A DNA stretch of 32,500 nucleotides, taken from positions 155,867 to 188,366 of the forward strand of contig NW_005434633.1 of assembly GCF_000315625.1 (NCBI RefSeq), read 5' to 3'. The translations under genes and the position numbers were made by a program. Under the pieces are notes generated by a model, which was not told where the DNA came from, did no database searches, and saw only the letters and a program-made list of their open reading frames with translations. Below, in pieces: positions 10,182-21,578 of the stretch. This stretch comes from Guillardia theta CCMP2712. Its lineage: Eukaryota > Cryptophyceae > Pyrenomonadales > Geminigeraceae. Every line of letters begins with the position of its first letter. Positions within the stretch are counted from its first letter, which is position 1.

Positions 10182-10669
10182 TTACCAGACAGGATTTCCT
10201 GTTGTCAAGAAAAGAAAGAGTTAGAGTGTGAAACAACAGAAGGGATTCAACGGGCCTCACCTTGCAGTCTGGTGTTGCTCGTGGAGTTCCTTGCAAAGGT
10301 GATGGTGGAGGTGCAAGGGTCCCAGAGGTCACATGCTCGCATGTTGTAATTGTTCATCTTGCCATCTCCGTAGAAGTTCGACGCCCAAGACTCAGGCTGT
10401 ACCACAACATTTCCGATCAGAGCATGTTCAAGAACAATGCCTCTTAGCAAACAGAGTATCGTCCATCTTCATCTTCTCTCTCGATCATATCAATTCACAT
10501 CAACATCGTCATCATCATAATCATACAGTTGATCGTCATATTGTTTTTTCTCCAACGAGCGTCATCATTATCAGTCTCAGGTATGAACACAACTCACCTG
10601 CATGTCGGTAAGATCAAGAGACTGCAATCTTCGGTTTGAGTTTAAATACTCAGAAATGCACTGAAACAT
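10182..10669 (-). CDS. Uncertain multi-exon gene, C-terminal part
   Basis: A tentative chain is complement(10182..10198, 10261..10396, 10598..10669). The junctions have GT-AG ends and compatible phases and give 74 residues, ending NPVW and a TAA. The exon at 10598-10669 is bounded by TTTCAG and GTGAGT and is open in one frame only. The middle exon contains NFYGDGKMNNYNM and several cysteines. The exon at 10261-10396 could extend upstream to 10450, but then the phase no longer matches. The first codon of the chain is ATG, yet an AG acceptor sits immediately before it, so more exons may lie upstream in 10700-11500, where I could not define any. I do not recognise the protein. It fills the minus-strand slot expected from the alternating gene order. 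Confidence 0.3.
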
Positions 10670-11647
10670 CTGAAAGGCCGGGAGTCAGGAACTCGTTCGG
10701 AAAACAACAACTGGCAGCCTGTTGCTCCTTTAGCGACTAACAAAGACATCGGAAGGCGGGGGAGAGACGGCAGGGAGTAGGGAAGGGAGCGAGGAAACGA
10801 AATTGCATAGGGAGGATCAAAACTGTTGTGAAAGCAAATGAGGCAATGCTGATCGTGTACATGAGCTGAGCTCAGGCTGGATGGAAATGTGTGAATGAGC
10901 ATGAGGTGTCCAGTATGAGTTCGAGGGAATCTGCGAAATCCTACAATAAGGGCAGGGCACTCAACAGAAAGCAAATGGTATGTGTGAATGCAACAATGAT
11001 AGATGATTTGACGAAAATGACCAAAATTACTGCGCTACGACAGAGACATTTCATGAACAAGAGTTTCGCTATGAGAGTGTATGGTTGAATACGAACAAGG
11101 AACACAGTTTCAGATGCAGCAGCGAAAGTCACATAGGAACATGACTTGTCGATGGATAGTAACAATATGAAGCATTCACAACAAGAAGGAAAGCTTACGG
11201 AGGGATGGAGGGGGGAAGGAGAACAATGGTAACTCTTTGGAGGAGTGGGAGTCGAGGATGAACAAGGAGGATGACAGGTAAAAGGACACAGCCGTGATAG
11301 CGGGGGAGCACAGGAGAGGAGGATGCGATGACGTGATAGAGCATGAGAGGGCAGGGGAGCACAGGAGAGGAGGAGAGAGGGAGCGGGGGCGGGTGCATAG
11401 AGAGACATCACGGCAGGTTCCCCAAATAGAATGTAACGAACATGTAACGGAAATTGACAGTTCTGTAAAAGAAACAAAATGTTCCTTTTTTGGTTGAGTA
11501 AACATTTCTTCTTCTTCACGTGCGGTACAGGGGAAGGGAAGGGAAAGGAAGGGAAAGCACTGAACGTTACTAGCTCCTTGATCGTAGCCTCTTCTTAGCT
11601 TCTTCCTGTCTTCTCCTTCACCTCCACAAGTCCTTCTCATCGCCAGC
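10670..11647. other. Region without a defined gene, upstream of RSL1D1
   Basis: The 978 bp probably hold the 5' part of the minus-strand gene fragment and the promoter of the plus-strand RSL1D1-like gene. Positions 11195-11400 are purine-rich on the plus strand. A 21-bp direct repeat (GGGGAGCACAGGAGAGGAGGA) occurs near 11313 and 11355. GGGAA-type repeats lie at 11530-11557. Long open frames on the minus strand here look like composition artefacts. Confidence 0.45.
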
Positions 11648-12912
11648 ATGTCTTCCCTCGCAGGGCCGCTGAACGTGCGGCAAGTGGAACGGGCCGTGGA
11701 CGCTCTGTTCAACCACGTGCAGAAGAAATCCAAGTCTGGGGACAAGGAACAGCTCATTGACAGCAGCGATCCAGTCACTGTTGTTATTGGAATGAAGAAG
11801 ATTCCGAGAACCAATGGCAGAGTGAAGCCATACATGATGTGAGTGCTGTTGTAGCTTCGTTGCGCTATGATTGATAGTTGTGTCTGTTTCAGCAAGTTGA
11901 AACACTCCATGTATGAGGCGGGGAGCATAGAAACATGCTTGATCACAAGACCCCCGCAGAGGAAGTACAAGGATCTGCTCCAGAGTCTCAACATAGACTA
12001 CATATCGAAAGTGATTGATTTGAAGAAGCTATCCAGCAAGTATAAGCAGTACGAGGCGAAGCGACAGTTGTCAAGCTCCTTCGATGTCTTCTTTGCAGAC
12101 GAGAAGATCATTCCAAAGCTTCCTCACCTGCTGGGTAAGCGATTTTTGTGTGCCGACCAGGCGTGTGGGCCTGACCCGGGCTTCAGGAAAAGAATTCTTT
12201 CAGAAGAAAAAGATCCCCCTGACGGTCAAGCTGGGAAAGCAGAACCTCGGCGATCAGTTCAAGAGGCTTTTGAACTCATCTCCTTTCTTCCTCGTGAGCT
12301 TTTGTTCTCCTCCTCCCCCCCAACTCTTGTTTGTGACGCGTTTGTACAGGCTGAGGGCATGTGCTCGGTGCTCAAGGTAGGACATACGGGAATGGACCGA
12401 AAGCAGGTTGTAGACAACATCATCGTTGGCATGGACTCGGTTGCCAAGCTGCTGCCCAAGAACTGGGACTTTATCCAAGCCCTGAATATCAGGACCCACG
12501 ACTCGATCGCTCTCCCAATCTACAGCTCGCTCCCTGTGCGTGAAGATTGTGTTGCTGCTGTTTCAACGCCTGACTGCCACATCTGCAGACCGTGTCTACT
12601 ATCACTGCTGCGCCTGCGAAGAGCCCGAAGAAGAGGAAATCTCCTGGCAAGCGTGAGGATGAGAAGGATGAGAGACCTAAGAAGGTCAAGAAGGCGGCGG
12701 GGAAGGCGAAAGAGGAGGCTGCGGACGAGCCAGCAAAGGAGGAGGAGAAAAAGGAGGAGGAAATCACCGAAACACCGAGCGCGAAGAAAAGTGCGAAGAA
12801 AGCAGCAAAGCCCGAGGTCACGAAGACGCCGAAGAGCGTGCAGAAGAAGAAGATAAGCACACCAAAGAGCACAATGAAAGCTTCAGCCAAGAAAGTGAAA
12901 GCTGCAGCTTAA
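11648..12912 (+). CDS. RSL1D1: RSL1D1/UTP30-like protein with ribosomal L1 domain
   Basis: The model joins 11648..11838, 11893..12134, 12187..12293, 12350..12535 and 12589..12912, giving 349 residues. All four introns are 52-56 nt and in phase. Residues 1-242 form an L1-type domain with the family order: VERAVDALFNHV, IPRTNGRVKPYMIKLKHSMY, ITRPPQRKYKDLL, KIIPKLPHLLGKEFFQKKKI, PLTVKLGKQNL, CSVLKVG and DSIALPIYSSLP. Residues 243-349 are a Lys/Glu/Ala/Pro-rich tail. Relatives (human RSL1D1, yeast Utp30 and Cic1) act in the nucleolus in pre-rRNA processing and ribosome assembly. The basic tail is typical of nucleolar proteins. Ribosomal L1/uL1 itself lacks such a tail, so I prefer the RSL1D1 assignment. 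It converges with USP5, 164 bp between stops. Confidence 0.92.
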
Positions 12913-13076
12913 GCCCGCATCAAAGATTTTTACAAACAAATCCTATCCCTCTTCAAAGGACATTTCTGCTGATTGTCTTGTTGATTTTGTAAAGTTCATA
13001 TTCAACGCTCACAGTATCGAGGGATCACAGTCCATGTGCTGTAGTTTTTCCAAGACGCTCGCGAGATATTTGACCT

Positions 13077-16000
13077 TCACTTGGGTCCCTTGCTCTGATA
13101 TATGTACATGTATCCCATCGAGATGGGAGGGTCTTCGGAAAGCGCAACCTTCCCTGCAAGCCGCACGAGGGTCACGAGAGGAGCGAGGGTGAAAATCAAC
13201 TCACTGTCATTGAAAATCGTCCACTTTCCATCCTTCTTGATGTGGCAGACATAGTGCCCACAGGCGGTGTTGCTTCCAATGTGGCTGATGAAACCAACCT
13301 GAAAGACATGGTCAATCGAGGATCGGCCCAGAGGTCAGAGCACTCACAAGGTCGTACTGGGGCTGATAATCTACATTGGAGTCTGTTGGAGGAGGCTGCG
13401 ACGCCTCTTCGACATCCATCGCGTCAAGTTGGTCGACTCTAGACAGCAGCCAGTCGCTGGCTCTTTGGATGTCTCCGCCGGTCTCGCGCAAAGCTCGTTC
13501 CGCATGATGTTTGGCGAAGCCCATGGAGCCTGACACACCAGCATCATACAACGAGACACAAATGGTAACAAGGTCGCACAGAGCATTTCGACGGCATCAG
13601 GATCTACTGCAGCTCCTGACTGCGCTTGGGCGCTAGGCGCCGCGATCGGATCATTGAAGTCTGGATCACCCATGTGCTGCAAGACCCACTCCATGGCGGC
13701 CTCAGCCGAAGTGTTGTTCGTGGCCAGTGCCGCACGCTTGCATCCATTCTCGCCGAAGCCCATATCCACCAACTGACGAACAATGGCTTCATCTGGAACG
13801 GGCCCAGCTGCCGCCGCCGAGCTAGTGGCATCCTCTGGCAACAATTCTTCGCCAGGCTGATGTCCTTTGCTGCGGAGAGACTCGAGGTCCAAGGTCTCAG
13901 GAAGCGTGATCATGGCATCAAGCTTCTTTGGGCGCCAGTCTTCTCCCAGCACGTACCTGTCATCGAAAACTCTCATTGTCATGTTGTATACCATGAGATG
14001 CTAGCTGTACCTTCTCATATGAATACAGAGATACTTGGGGAACCTCTTGATTCGGGTCGACTTTGTAGCGGAACCCTTTGAACCAGTCGCTGGTGAGAGG
14101 TAATCCTCAACGATCACTTCCTTCATGTAGCTCTGCAAGAATCGTGAGCAAAGGTCAATGATCCACATCTAGGCCCATCGCGGGCCTCACAACTTACCGA
14201 GACACAAGCATCGAACGGGATGTTGGCCTTGACTGGTTCTTCCTTGTCGGCTTCAGAGATTTCATTCTTCTGTCGTTTTGCATTTCGCTCCTCATAGGAT
14301 TGAACCTATCGAAGCCCAACATGATCAAGTAGACACTCTCGAAGGACGTAAGTTCTACCTCGTCTTTGTTTGTTGCAGCGTCGAGAGGGATCAACAATGA
14401 TAGCTGCTTCTCCTTTGCCTGAGTATACTTGACCTTCGCAACAAACTTCAAGACTTGTTAATGAGACCTTGAGGGAAATACCTTTCCACTCTGCTTGCAC
14501 TGGAGTCTCTCCTCGATCTCAAACTCAAAAAACTTGGAGATGAGTGGCTCGGATCCTTTCTTGGCTCTCTCGCCCAGCTCTAGTTTTTCAAGCAAATGTT
14601 GGTAATACTCAAAGGCATCTTGCTGATTTCCGGTGCTGAATTCTGGATGTCCTTTGCCAACAAGAAATTTGAACATTTGAGGATTGACGAAGGCTCCTTC
14701 ACTTCCTTCGACAGGCTTGCTGTATTTCTCTGACAGCAAGCCAGTTCCAAGTTTGGCCGTTTGCACCAAGATGTCGTCAGCACTTGCACTCGACGACGTC
14801 GATTGGAAAATTTCAGGAGCCCTAGGTATCAATCAATTGAGCTTTGCTAGAAAGGAATATCTTACTTCTTGTAGAATCGTTCTTGGAAGTCAGGCAGCGA
14901 GAACAAGACCTGGTCCATACAATGACAAACGCACTGTTTCAGCCAAAAACAGCAAACCTGTACAACGCTGTTGACATAGCAGCTATTGCCAAGATTCTTG
15001 AGGCCAACAAATCTGCCAAGCTAACGTTATTCTGTGATATATAGATCGTGTCAGTGTTTCACCCGGGCCCAGAAAGTGTTTGCAATTGCTTTCCAGATTC
15101 ACAAATCTTATCGAAGTCAAACTTGTTGTTCATGTCAATCTCCATCTCGGCAATGGTCTTTTCAGTCTTCTCCATCTACACACAGAAGTAAGTTGTACTC
15201 CTCCACCTCGATCAATCCATTTCGAGAGTGACCTGCATCATGTTAATGCCCCAATGTGAAAGATGCTGAGCAAGTTTGGGATCCTCCACCTGAAAACTGT
15301 GAATCAAGCATGCAACCGTACTACGGACCATACCATATCGTCTTCATCTGCTGCGTAGCTGTACACATCAGCTCCTTTGGCTGTGATCGTGCCGAGCTTC
15401 ACAACCAACGGGAACTCGTTCCCTAGTCTTTTCTGCTCGTAGTAATGGTTGAGCGCAGCACCTGTACAGTCCATCAACTGCCATCAAGGCCCCATACAAG
15501 TGAACCGCACCTGTTCCTCCGGTCATCTGCCCTGTAGCATCCATCTGAGCACGTCCAGAGCCGATGTGCCCATCGGAGAGGTTCAGCCACAAGTTCTCCG
15601 TCATTCCGGATTCTTCGCACTTCCATGTCTTGGGGTCGGGGGAGATCTTCTTGCCGTTGTTGACCTGGACCAGGCTGTCTGCGTACTTGGAGACTTGTCT
15701 CTTGTCCTCCCAGGCCATCACCTGTCCAGAGTCAGCTCTCGACTGAGAGCTTAAAGAACCCGGGGAACCTGCGCTTCGTCCTCCGTGAGGTCACTTGCCT
15801 TAAGGATGCCGTCCACAACCATGGAGATCAGTTCGGGCAGCTGTCACACACGAATCATCTACGGATCCTAAACAATCCAAAGTCAAGTCACCTCCTGGTT
15901 GGGAAGGGGAATCAGTATCCTTTCAGGGAGCAGCGCGAGGAAGTTGGTCTTCTCGTACTCAAACTGCTCCTCGTCGACCTGCAAGAGTGCAGGTTCATTC

Positions 16001-16426
16001 CAGCACCCCTAGCAGCAGGAGATTCAACCTGGAATCCTCCCTCCACTCCGATGGCCATCTTGGTCGGGGCCTCCGCATCCTTAGCCTCCTTGGGCTCTTT
16101 GGGAATTTTCTTCCAGCGCATGTTCAGGTAGAGCGGGAAGTCCGAGCGCGCAAAGTCCAAGTCCACGAAGCTGCTTCCAAACCCCTGGTAGTTCGACAAG
16201 CTGACAAAGAGTCCGTCTGGAGACTCTGGCGTGTCGAAGCTGTAGATACACTCCACCTTCCTAACCCGATCACCATGTCCTGGCACCTAACAAGGAAACT
16301 TTGTCAAGAGACATTCGGCCGCAAAGGCGCACAGGCCATGGCAACCTTGAGAGAGCTCAGGTGTTTCCTGATCTTGGTCAGAATCTCTTCGTTGACCTCC
16401 TTCACTTCGTTCCACGCCTGCTCCAT
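13077..16426 (-). CDS. USP5: USP5/isopeptidase T-like deubiquitinase
   Basis: The model is complement(13077..13153, 13205..13298, 13348..13529, 13580..13956, 14011..14132, 14198..14305, 14359..14433, 14482..14821, 14866..14909, 14958..15012, 15063..15175, 15233..15289, 15334..15461, 15511..15721, 15769..15840, 15892..15978, 16029..16286, 16346..16426): 18 exons, 826 residues, all phases consistent. An in-frame ATG at 16459 would add 11 residues. USP5 disassembles unanchored polyubiquitin. Visible are the N-terminal variant domain ([12 protein letters not shown]), a ZnF-UBP region (about 167-280), the Cys box with catalytic C347 ([13 protein letters not shown]), two UBA domains (about 625-672 and 705-755), and the His box (H785, [14 protein letters not shown]). 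Oddly, three of the four zinc ligands of the ZnF-UBP are replaced. The gene is otherwise collinear with the animal enzyme (about 858 residues). Confidence 0.96.
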
Positions 16427-17877
16427 TCCCCCGTCACCCTCCCCTCCTCGCTTGTACATTTCTTACCTGCATTGAGCCGCTTGACGTGTCCTTCTTTTCC
16501 CGACAGGGGTGACCACCCCTCAACTGCATCAATTTTCTCCTGCAATATTTTAAAAGTTCAATAATATTTCAGTCAATTACAATATATAAACTTTAGTTAC
16601 CAACACTTTTCCTATTACCACTTTCCACCACCCTCGCACTACCCCACCCTCTGAATAAAAAAACATGGCAAAGGACAGGTGGCAAGACCTGCTATGGCAG
16701 AGATGTGGAGGCTTAACGAGCGGCATGGCGGCGCCTGAAACATGACAAGCATGAGATGCGGCGAAGATTCTGACAGAATGCGGAGGAACACCGAAGAGAT
16801 GAACTGGTTGAGCACGATTGAACAAGGAGGGAAAGCTGCATCATGAACAACAGGGATTTCTTTACGAAAGTAGGAGGGAGAGGAGAAGGGGGGGGAGGAG
16901 GCGAGGTGCAAACAGCGAAAATGCTGGGCGGGGAGAAGATTTTCTACGGCACAGCATGATCTCACCTAGCATGAATGATCTTCTCCTTCTCCTCCAGCTT
17001 TTCAGGCCTGGGTTCATTTCGTGGAAGAGACGGCCGCTGCGTGATTATCAATTTAGACATTCGGAACGAAGCCATGGTTGCGAAATCAGCCATGAGATTC
17101 TTGATTGTTAATATGTTGTGTCTATGAAAGAGTTGTTGTAAAGTATTGTGATGGAATGAACAAGACATCGAGAAGATGTATGGCAACGTAGTATCATGTG
17201 TTCGTCACCTGCTCGCAAGAGCATTGCCGAAAAGCATCATGAAGATGAGGACTTGGATGGTCAACCATGCTCGAATACCTGGAGACAGAAACCTTCACAC
17301 CCTCCTCACTTCCATGGAGGTTCTCACCCGATACCGTCATCATCGCACCGAACTACTTCACGTGCACCTCTGTTCCTTCATATCGGCCTCCCCCCATGCT
17401 GCAAACAATATATCACACCGTCAGGCTCTGACTTCTTCCTCCCTCTCCTCTCTAGTGTTGTTCCCATTCCTCTCCCCTCTCTTCTCCCACCCTCCCCTAT
17501 CCGATCCACCCATTCCCTCACCTCCGCCTCCACTGGTCGCTTCCTTTCACCCTCCTCCCCCTACTGCCCCCCACAAGAAATTTCCGGCTGAATTTCCCGC
17601 CATCCATGCATCGCAGCATCCTCCGTCCTCCGTCCTCCCGCCGCTGAACCCTATCCTGCTACCTTCTCCTCGTCGCTCCTCGTCGTCGCTCCTCCTCCTC
17701 GTCGCTCCTTCGCTGTCGCTGTCCTCCATCCTCCTACTCCTTGCATTCGCTTCCCCGAATCAAGAACTTGTGCCCCGGTCTCGTCGCGTCCGTCCAACCA
17801 CCCAGTTAGCGTGAGAGACACGTGTTTCGCGGTACAAGGCCGCATGTTCAGTCTGATGGTTGTTGGTAGGATCTACC
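16427..17877. promoter_or_regulatory. Long divergent intergenic region, USP5 / ARL2
   Basis: About 1.45 kb separate the two starts. AT-rich sequence with AATATATAAA lies near 16580. Positions 17430-17720 are pyrimidine-rich on the plus strand. Short open frames at 16664-16741 and 17006-17119 on the plus strand are not supported by a complete gene model. Confidence 0.45.
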
Positions 17878-18783
17878 ATGGGGCTCCTCACCATCTTGAA
17901 GAAAGTGCGGCAGAAGGAGAGGGAGATGAGGATATTGATGGTGTAAGACACTGATCTGTTTCTGCTCCCTCCCTTCGTTGATGTTCATGATTGCGTGCAG
18001 TGGGCTGGACAATGCCGGAAAGACGACTATCGTCAAGAAGTTCAATGGCGAAGATATTGACGTTGTCAGCCCAACGGTGAACTAGAGATCGTGAAGCACT
18101 TTCCTTGCTAATCGAAATCGATGTTCAGCTTGGTTTCAACATCAAGACCATGGACTACGATGGGTCGGAAGGAGGGATCCTTGTCTTGTCCGATTCTGAT
18201 TGTGACGTGTACAGTTACAAGCTCAACGTTTGGGATGTAGGTGGGCAGAAGACGTTGAGGAGTTATTGGAGGAACTACTTCGAGGTGCGATATCATACGT
18301 GTTTGAGTAGCAGCGTGACTGGTTACAGGCGACCGACGGTCTCATCTGGGTGGTTGACAGTGCTGACACTCGTCGTCTGAATGATTGTGCTGAAGAGCTA
18401 CAGAACCTGCTAGTTCAGGAGGCAATGACCTGTCGATGCAAGCTGCTCTGCTCTGACTCCGCGCGAGCAGAAACTCGCCGGGGCTTCACTGCTCGTGTTT
18501 GCAAACAAGAAGGATTTGCCGGGAGCAAACTCCAAGGAAGAGATTCAGCAGGTAAGTGGCTTCTTCGATCCTGGCTTGTCTTTACGACATCACACACTTG
18601 CAAGGTGCTGAAGTTGGACGACGTCACAAATCGACATTGGAGCATACAAGACTGTTCGGCTGTCACTGGATCAGGATTGGTCAGATGAGAATGCTCTCTG
18701 TATTGTACTGATTGTTGCAAAAGGTTGAAGGAGTGGACTGGATTGTGAAGGACATTGCAAGTCGCATCTACATGCTTGATTAA
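17878..18783 (+). CDS. ARL2: ARL2 small GTPase
   Basis: The model joins 17878..17942, 18001..18076, 18129..18163, 18215..18284, 18329..18421, 18471..18551, 18605..18679 and 18724..18783, giving 184 residues, the usual ARL2 length. ARL2 binds tubulin cofactors and BART and works in tubulin folding and mitochondrial and ciliary cargo release. The protein shows MGLLTILKK at the N-terminus, the P-loop GLDNAGKTT (23-31), switch-II WDVGGQ, the guanine motif NKKD and the final SAVTG motif. An intron of 51 nt (18164-18214) has no stop and keeps frame, so it looks coding. Removing it restores the family sequence [13 protein letters not shown] without an insertion. The intron at 18422-18470 starts with GC and is needed to keep LLVQEKLAGASL in frame. 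Confidence 0.97.
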
Positions 18784-19258
18784 CATGGAGGTTGGGAGGA
18801 GTTTCCTTCCATGTAGCGTTCTGTTCCATTGCATACATGCCACTGTTGAACCGATTCTCGCTTCAGTATCAACAATCTGATATTCAAACTTCTCATCATG
18901 TTCCTGTCTAGATGTCTCCAACTCCCCTCACTATTTCTTCTCCTCCCCTCCCTCATTAGTTCTTCTGTCCCTCTCCCCTTCTCACCTCTGCTCTTTCCAT
19001 TTTTACCCCATTCGACACTCGCAAACACAACTTGCTCTCACATCATCTTTTCAACCTCCATGACAGTATCTGGTGATTCACGGATATTCCCTGAAACTGA
19101 ATCGCCAATGTCTGGAGATTTCTTCCTTGATTGTACAGCAAGCAGTATCTCAGTACAGTGGGATGATTTAAACCAAAATTCAGTTCAGCAGGACGCGTTG
19201 ATATTTACAGACTCATCCTTGCAAGTTTAAATGGCCTCAGCCTCATTCTCCCTGAATC
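18784..19258. other. Convergent intergenic region
   Basis: The 475 bp lie between two stops. Positions 18905-19010 are pyrimidine-rich. I see no gene. Confidence 0.5.
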
Positions 19259-20928
19259 TCATCCGCTGTCTCCACGTCTATCAGTGATGTCAGAAGAGCT
19301 CGCAAGACCAACGACTGCGGGCAGGCAGGAAGGCAGGCAGGCAGGCAGGAAGAAACCCAAGGAAGGAAGAAGCTCACCGATCACGTTGGTGAAGAGAAGG
19401 AAAGCGACCTGACAAGTTTCTAAGCTCAGATTCGAACTCTTCTCACATCTCCACTCACTGTCACAACAACTCCAAGAGCAATGAAGTCTCTCGTTCTCCG
19501 GCGAACAGCCTGGCAACCAACGATGACTCATCAAACATGCCCAACGAGGGTCTGTACCTTCTCCTGCGTTGACAACTGAGACTTGGCACTCTTTGGATTG
19601 GCATTGGCAGCATCCGCCTGTCCAGCATGAGGTCGCAGCTTTTAAGACAAGAACTTACAGCTTCAAGCTCGGCAGGGTCTGGAGGAGGAATCCGAGGCAT
19701 GCTCATGTAACCCTTTCTAATCCTGTCTACGAAACCGCACAAGTTTTGATACTTTCGCAGCTGCTTCTTCAGCCTGGCTTCAACCATGGGGGCATACCTG
19801 GAGCAAGAACAGTCAGCGCAAGGTCCCAGCCTTTGATCACAAGTGACAGTTGTGGCGCGAGGTGCCCGAAGACAACAGCGTCCAACGACGTCGGAGTGCT
19901 CCCGAAGAAAAACATTTGATCCCTTTGATGCAACGTGCTCAGCTATTGTCTTGATGACTTTGCAGTCTCTCACCCTAAGAATGACGACAACGCGCTGTAG
20001 CAAGCATCGGCCTGGCAAGAATGTCACTGGGGCTATGAACGCCTATCATGATCTCCATACTCTCTTATACAGTGCTTCCACGTCCTCGTGAACGCTGAAG
20101 AAAAGCAGCTCAATTCATTGTTTGCAGGTTTGACAATGCCCCCCACCTAAGCTTGTTCTTCATCCTCCCCTTGACTTGCCACGGCAAGATAACAGTAGCA
20201 GGAAACGTGGCTGATTCCGTATACAGCGGTCTTGTGACCTAGGGGGCAATCGTCAAACGACCGAGATAATGTGCTGAGATGGGAAAGCCAGCTCACATTG
20301 AACCAGTTATCGTCCGACATGTACCACTCGTGCAACTGAAAGCATGACGTCAGCCCATCTCTTTGGCTGGCAGTGAGATACCATGGCAGGTAGGAGGCAG
20401 TCTTCGATCATGGAGCTGAACGCGAACACCTGCGCTCTCTGCTTCTCTTGCAGCGGTTGGTCGATATCTGTGACCTGTAGCCCACAAGTTACCAGTCACC
20501 ATGTTCCTCCCTTCCACGCTTTCACGTCGTTCCGCAGCGTCTCAACAATTTCATCAGCCCCATTCACTATCTGGTAAGGGTGGAAGAAGCATCAGAGGGC
20601 AGGGCAACAAGGCTGTAATGTTCACCTTGCCCGACACGTCTGCCACGGGCGTTTCTGCATGCAGCCTTTCAGAGAGAGGAAAGAGTGCGCCTGAGCTCGA
20701 GCCACTTACCGAAGTTGGGATCTGCCATGGACGATGGCGATGTTTGAACGTTCTGAAAATCGATCGCAGCTAGCTGTTCACAATCAAGATCAGTCTCGAG
20801 CGCATGGCTGCATCGAGACTGTCTACCTTGCAGTATGCATACGCCTTGAGGAAGTTCGGGTGGAACGTTGGGAGGCCCCAGGTGGGTGGCAAGGAGTACA
20901 GAGTTACCTTTTTCGGCATGTCCTGCAT
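19259..20928 (-). CDS. MTX: Metaxin-like mitochondrial outer-membrane protein
   Basis: The model is complement(19259..19314, 19378..19408, 19459..19509, 19558..19617, 19659..19797, 19848..19922, 19974..20011, 20061..20094, 20147..20238, 20297..20335, 20382..20474, 20526..20570, 20626..20654, 20710..20773, 20827..20928): 15 exons, 315 residues, every phase consistent. Metaxins have a GST-like fold and join the SAM/TOB complex that inserts beta-barrels. The N-terminal part (TLYSLPPTWGLPTFHPN, then a strand ending TPVADVSGK) matches the metaxin GST-N half. FFFGSTPTSLDAVVFGHLAP followed by LKKQLRKYQNLCGFVDRI is the diagnostic GST-C signature. Residues 279-302 (FIALGVVVTVAFLLFTNVIV) form a C-terminal membrane anchor. 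The family is clear; the subtype (metaxin 1, 2 or SAM37) is not. One exon is only 29 nt. The start ATG at 20928 is the first in frame; a second is three codons on. Confidence 0.88.
19320..19353. repeat. GGCA/AGGC short repeat in a metaxin intron
   Basis: GGCAGGCA-type repeats make up much of the 63-nt last intron of the metaxin gene. On the coding strand this is CCTGCCTG, which serves as its pyrimidine tract. Confidence 0.6.
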
Positions 20929-21578
20929 TTCGAGCAGAGGGAAGCGACATGTCAGCTGATATCAATAATCTGCTCTATTCAAGATGATACTCTCCCATCC
21001 TCTCTCCGATCTTTCACCTGCACTCGATGCTGTATGCTACACTCCTCTGCTCCGCTTCTCTCCTCTTCCACCTTCCTCTCCCTTTCTTCCTCCCCTACTC
21101 CTCCTCTCCCTCCTCCTCTCCCTCCCTCCCTCCCTCCCTCCCTCCTCCTCCTCCTCCTCTGTCTTCCATCCTCTTCCTGCCTTCCTCCTCCTCCTCCTCC
21201 TCCTCCTCTCCTCTCCCTCTCCTCTCCTCTCCTCCCTCCCTCCCTCCCTCCCTCTGTCCCGCTACCCTGGTTCATCAGAAAGAGGGATCCATGCCCCTTG
21301 CCCCTCATCCCCAACCACGTTATCATCACCCTCATACCCACTAATCTTCGTCTCAACGGAAATCCCTACGGAATGCTTCGGTTAGGGACATGGGCAGGAA
21401 GGTGGAGGCAGGAAGGGCGAGGATAGCATGCGGGAGTCGGCGCCAACAGCAGCAGAGGACGCTTGACAGCTCTGCCAGAGGAGGCAGGAGTCGGGGTAGA
21501 AGAGCAGCAGGCAAGGAGTCGAGGTAGAGGCGCAGCAAGGAATTTGGGGAGCAGCAGTCTCTACACTGGACATAAGGC
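20929..21578. promoter_or_regulatory. Divergent intergenic region with pyrimidine tract
   Basis: The 650 bp contain a strong polypyrimidine tract on the plus strand at 21055-21260, made of CTCC, TCCC and CCT repeats. The rest has no feature I recognise. Confidence 0.5.

Noticed and set aside
11176-11994. 272-codon open frame on the minus strand
   Set aside because: It runs antisense through the RSL1D1 exons and a purine-rich promoter; no family pattern.
17176-17814. 212-codon open frame upstream of ARL2
   Set aside because: Pyrimidine-rich composition only; Ser/Pro/Leu codons from CTCC repeats.
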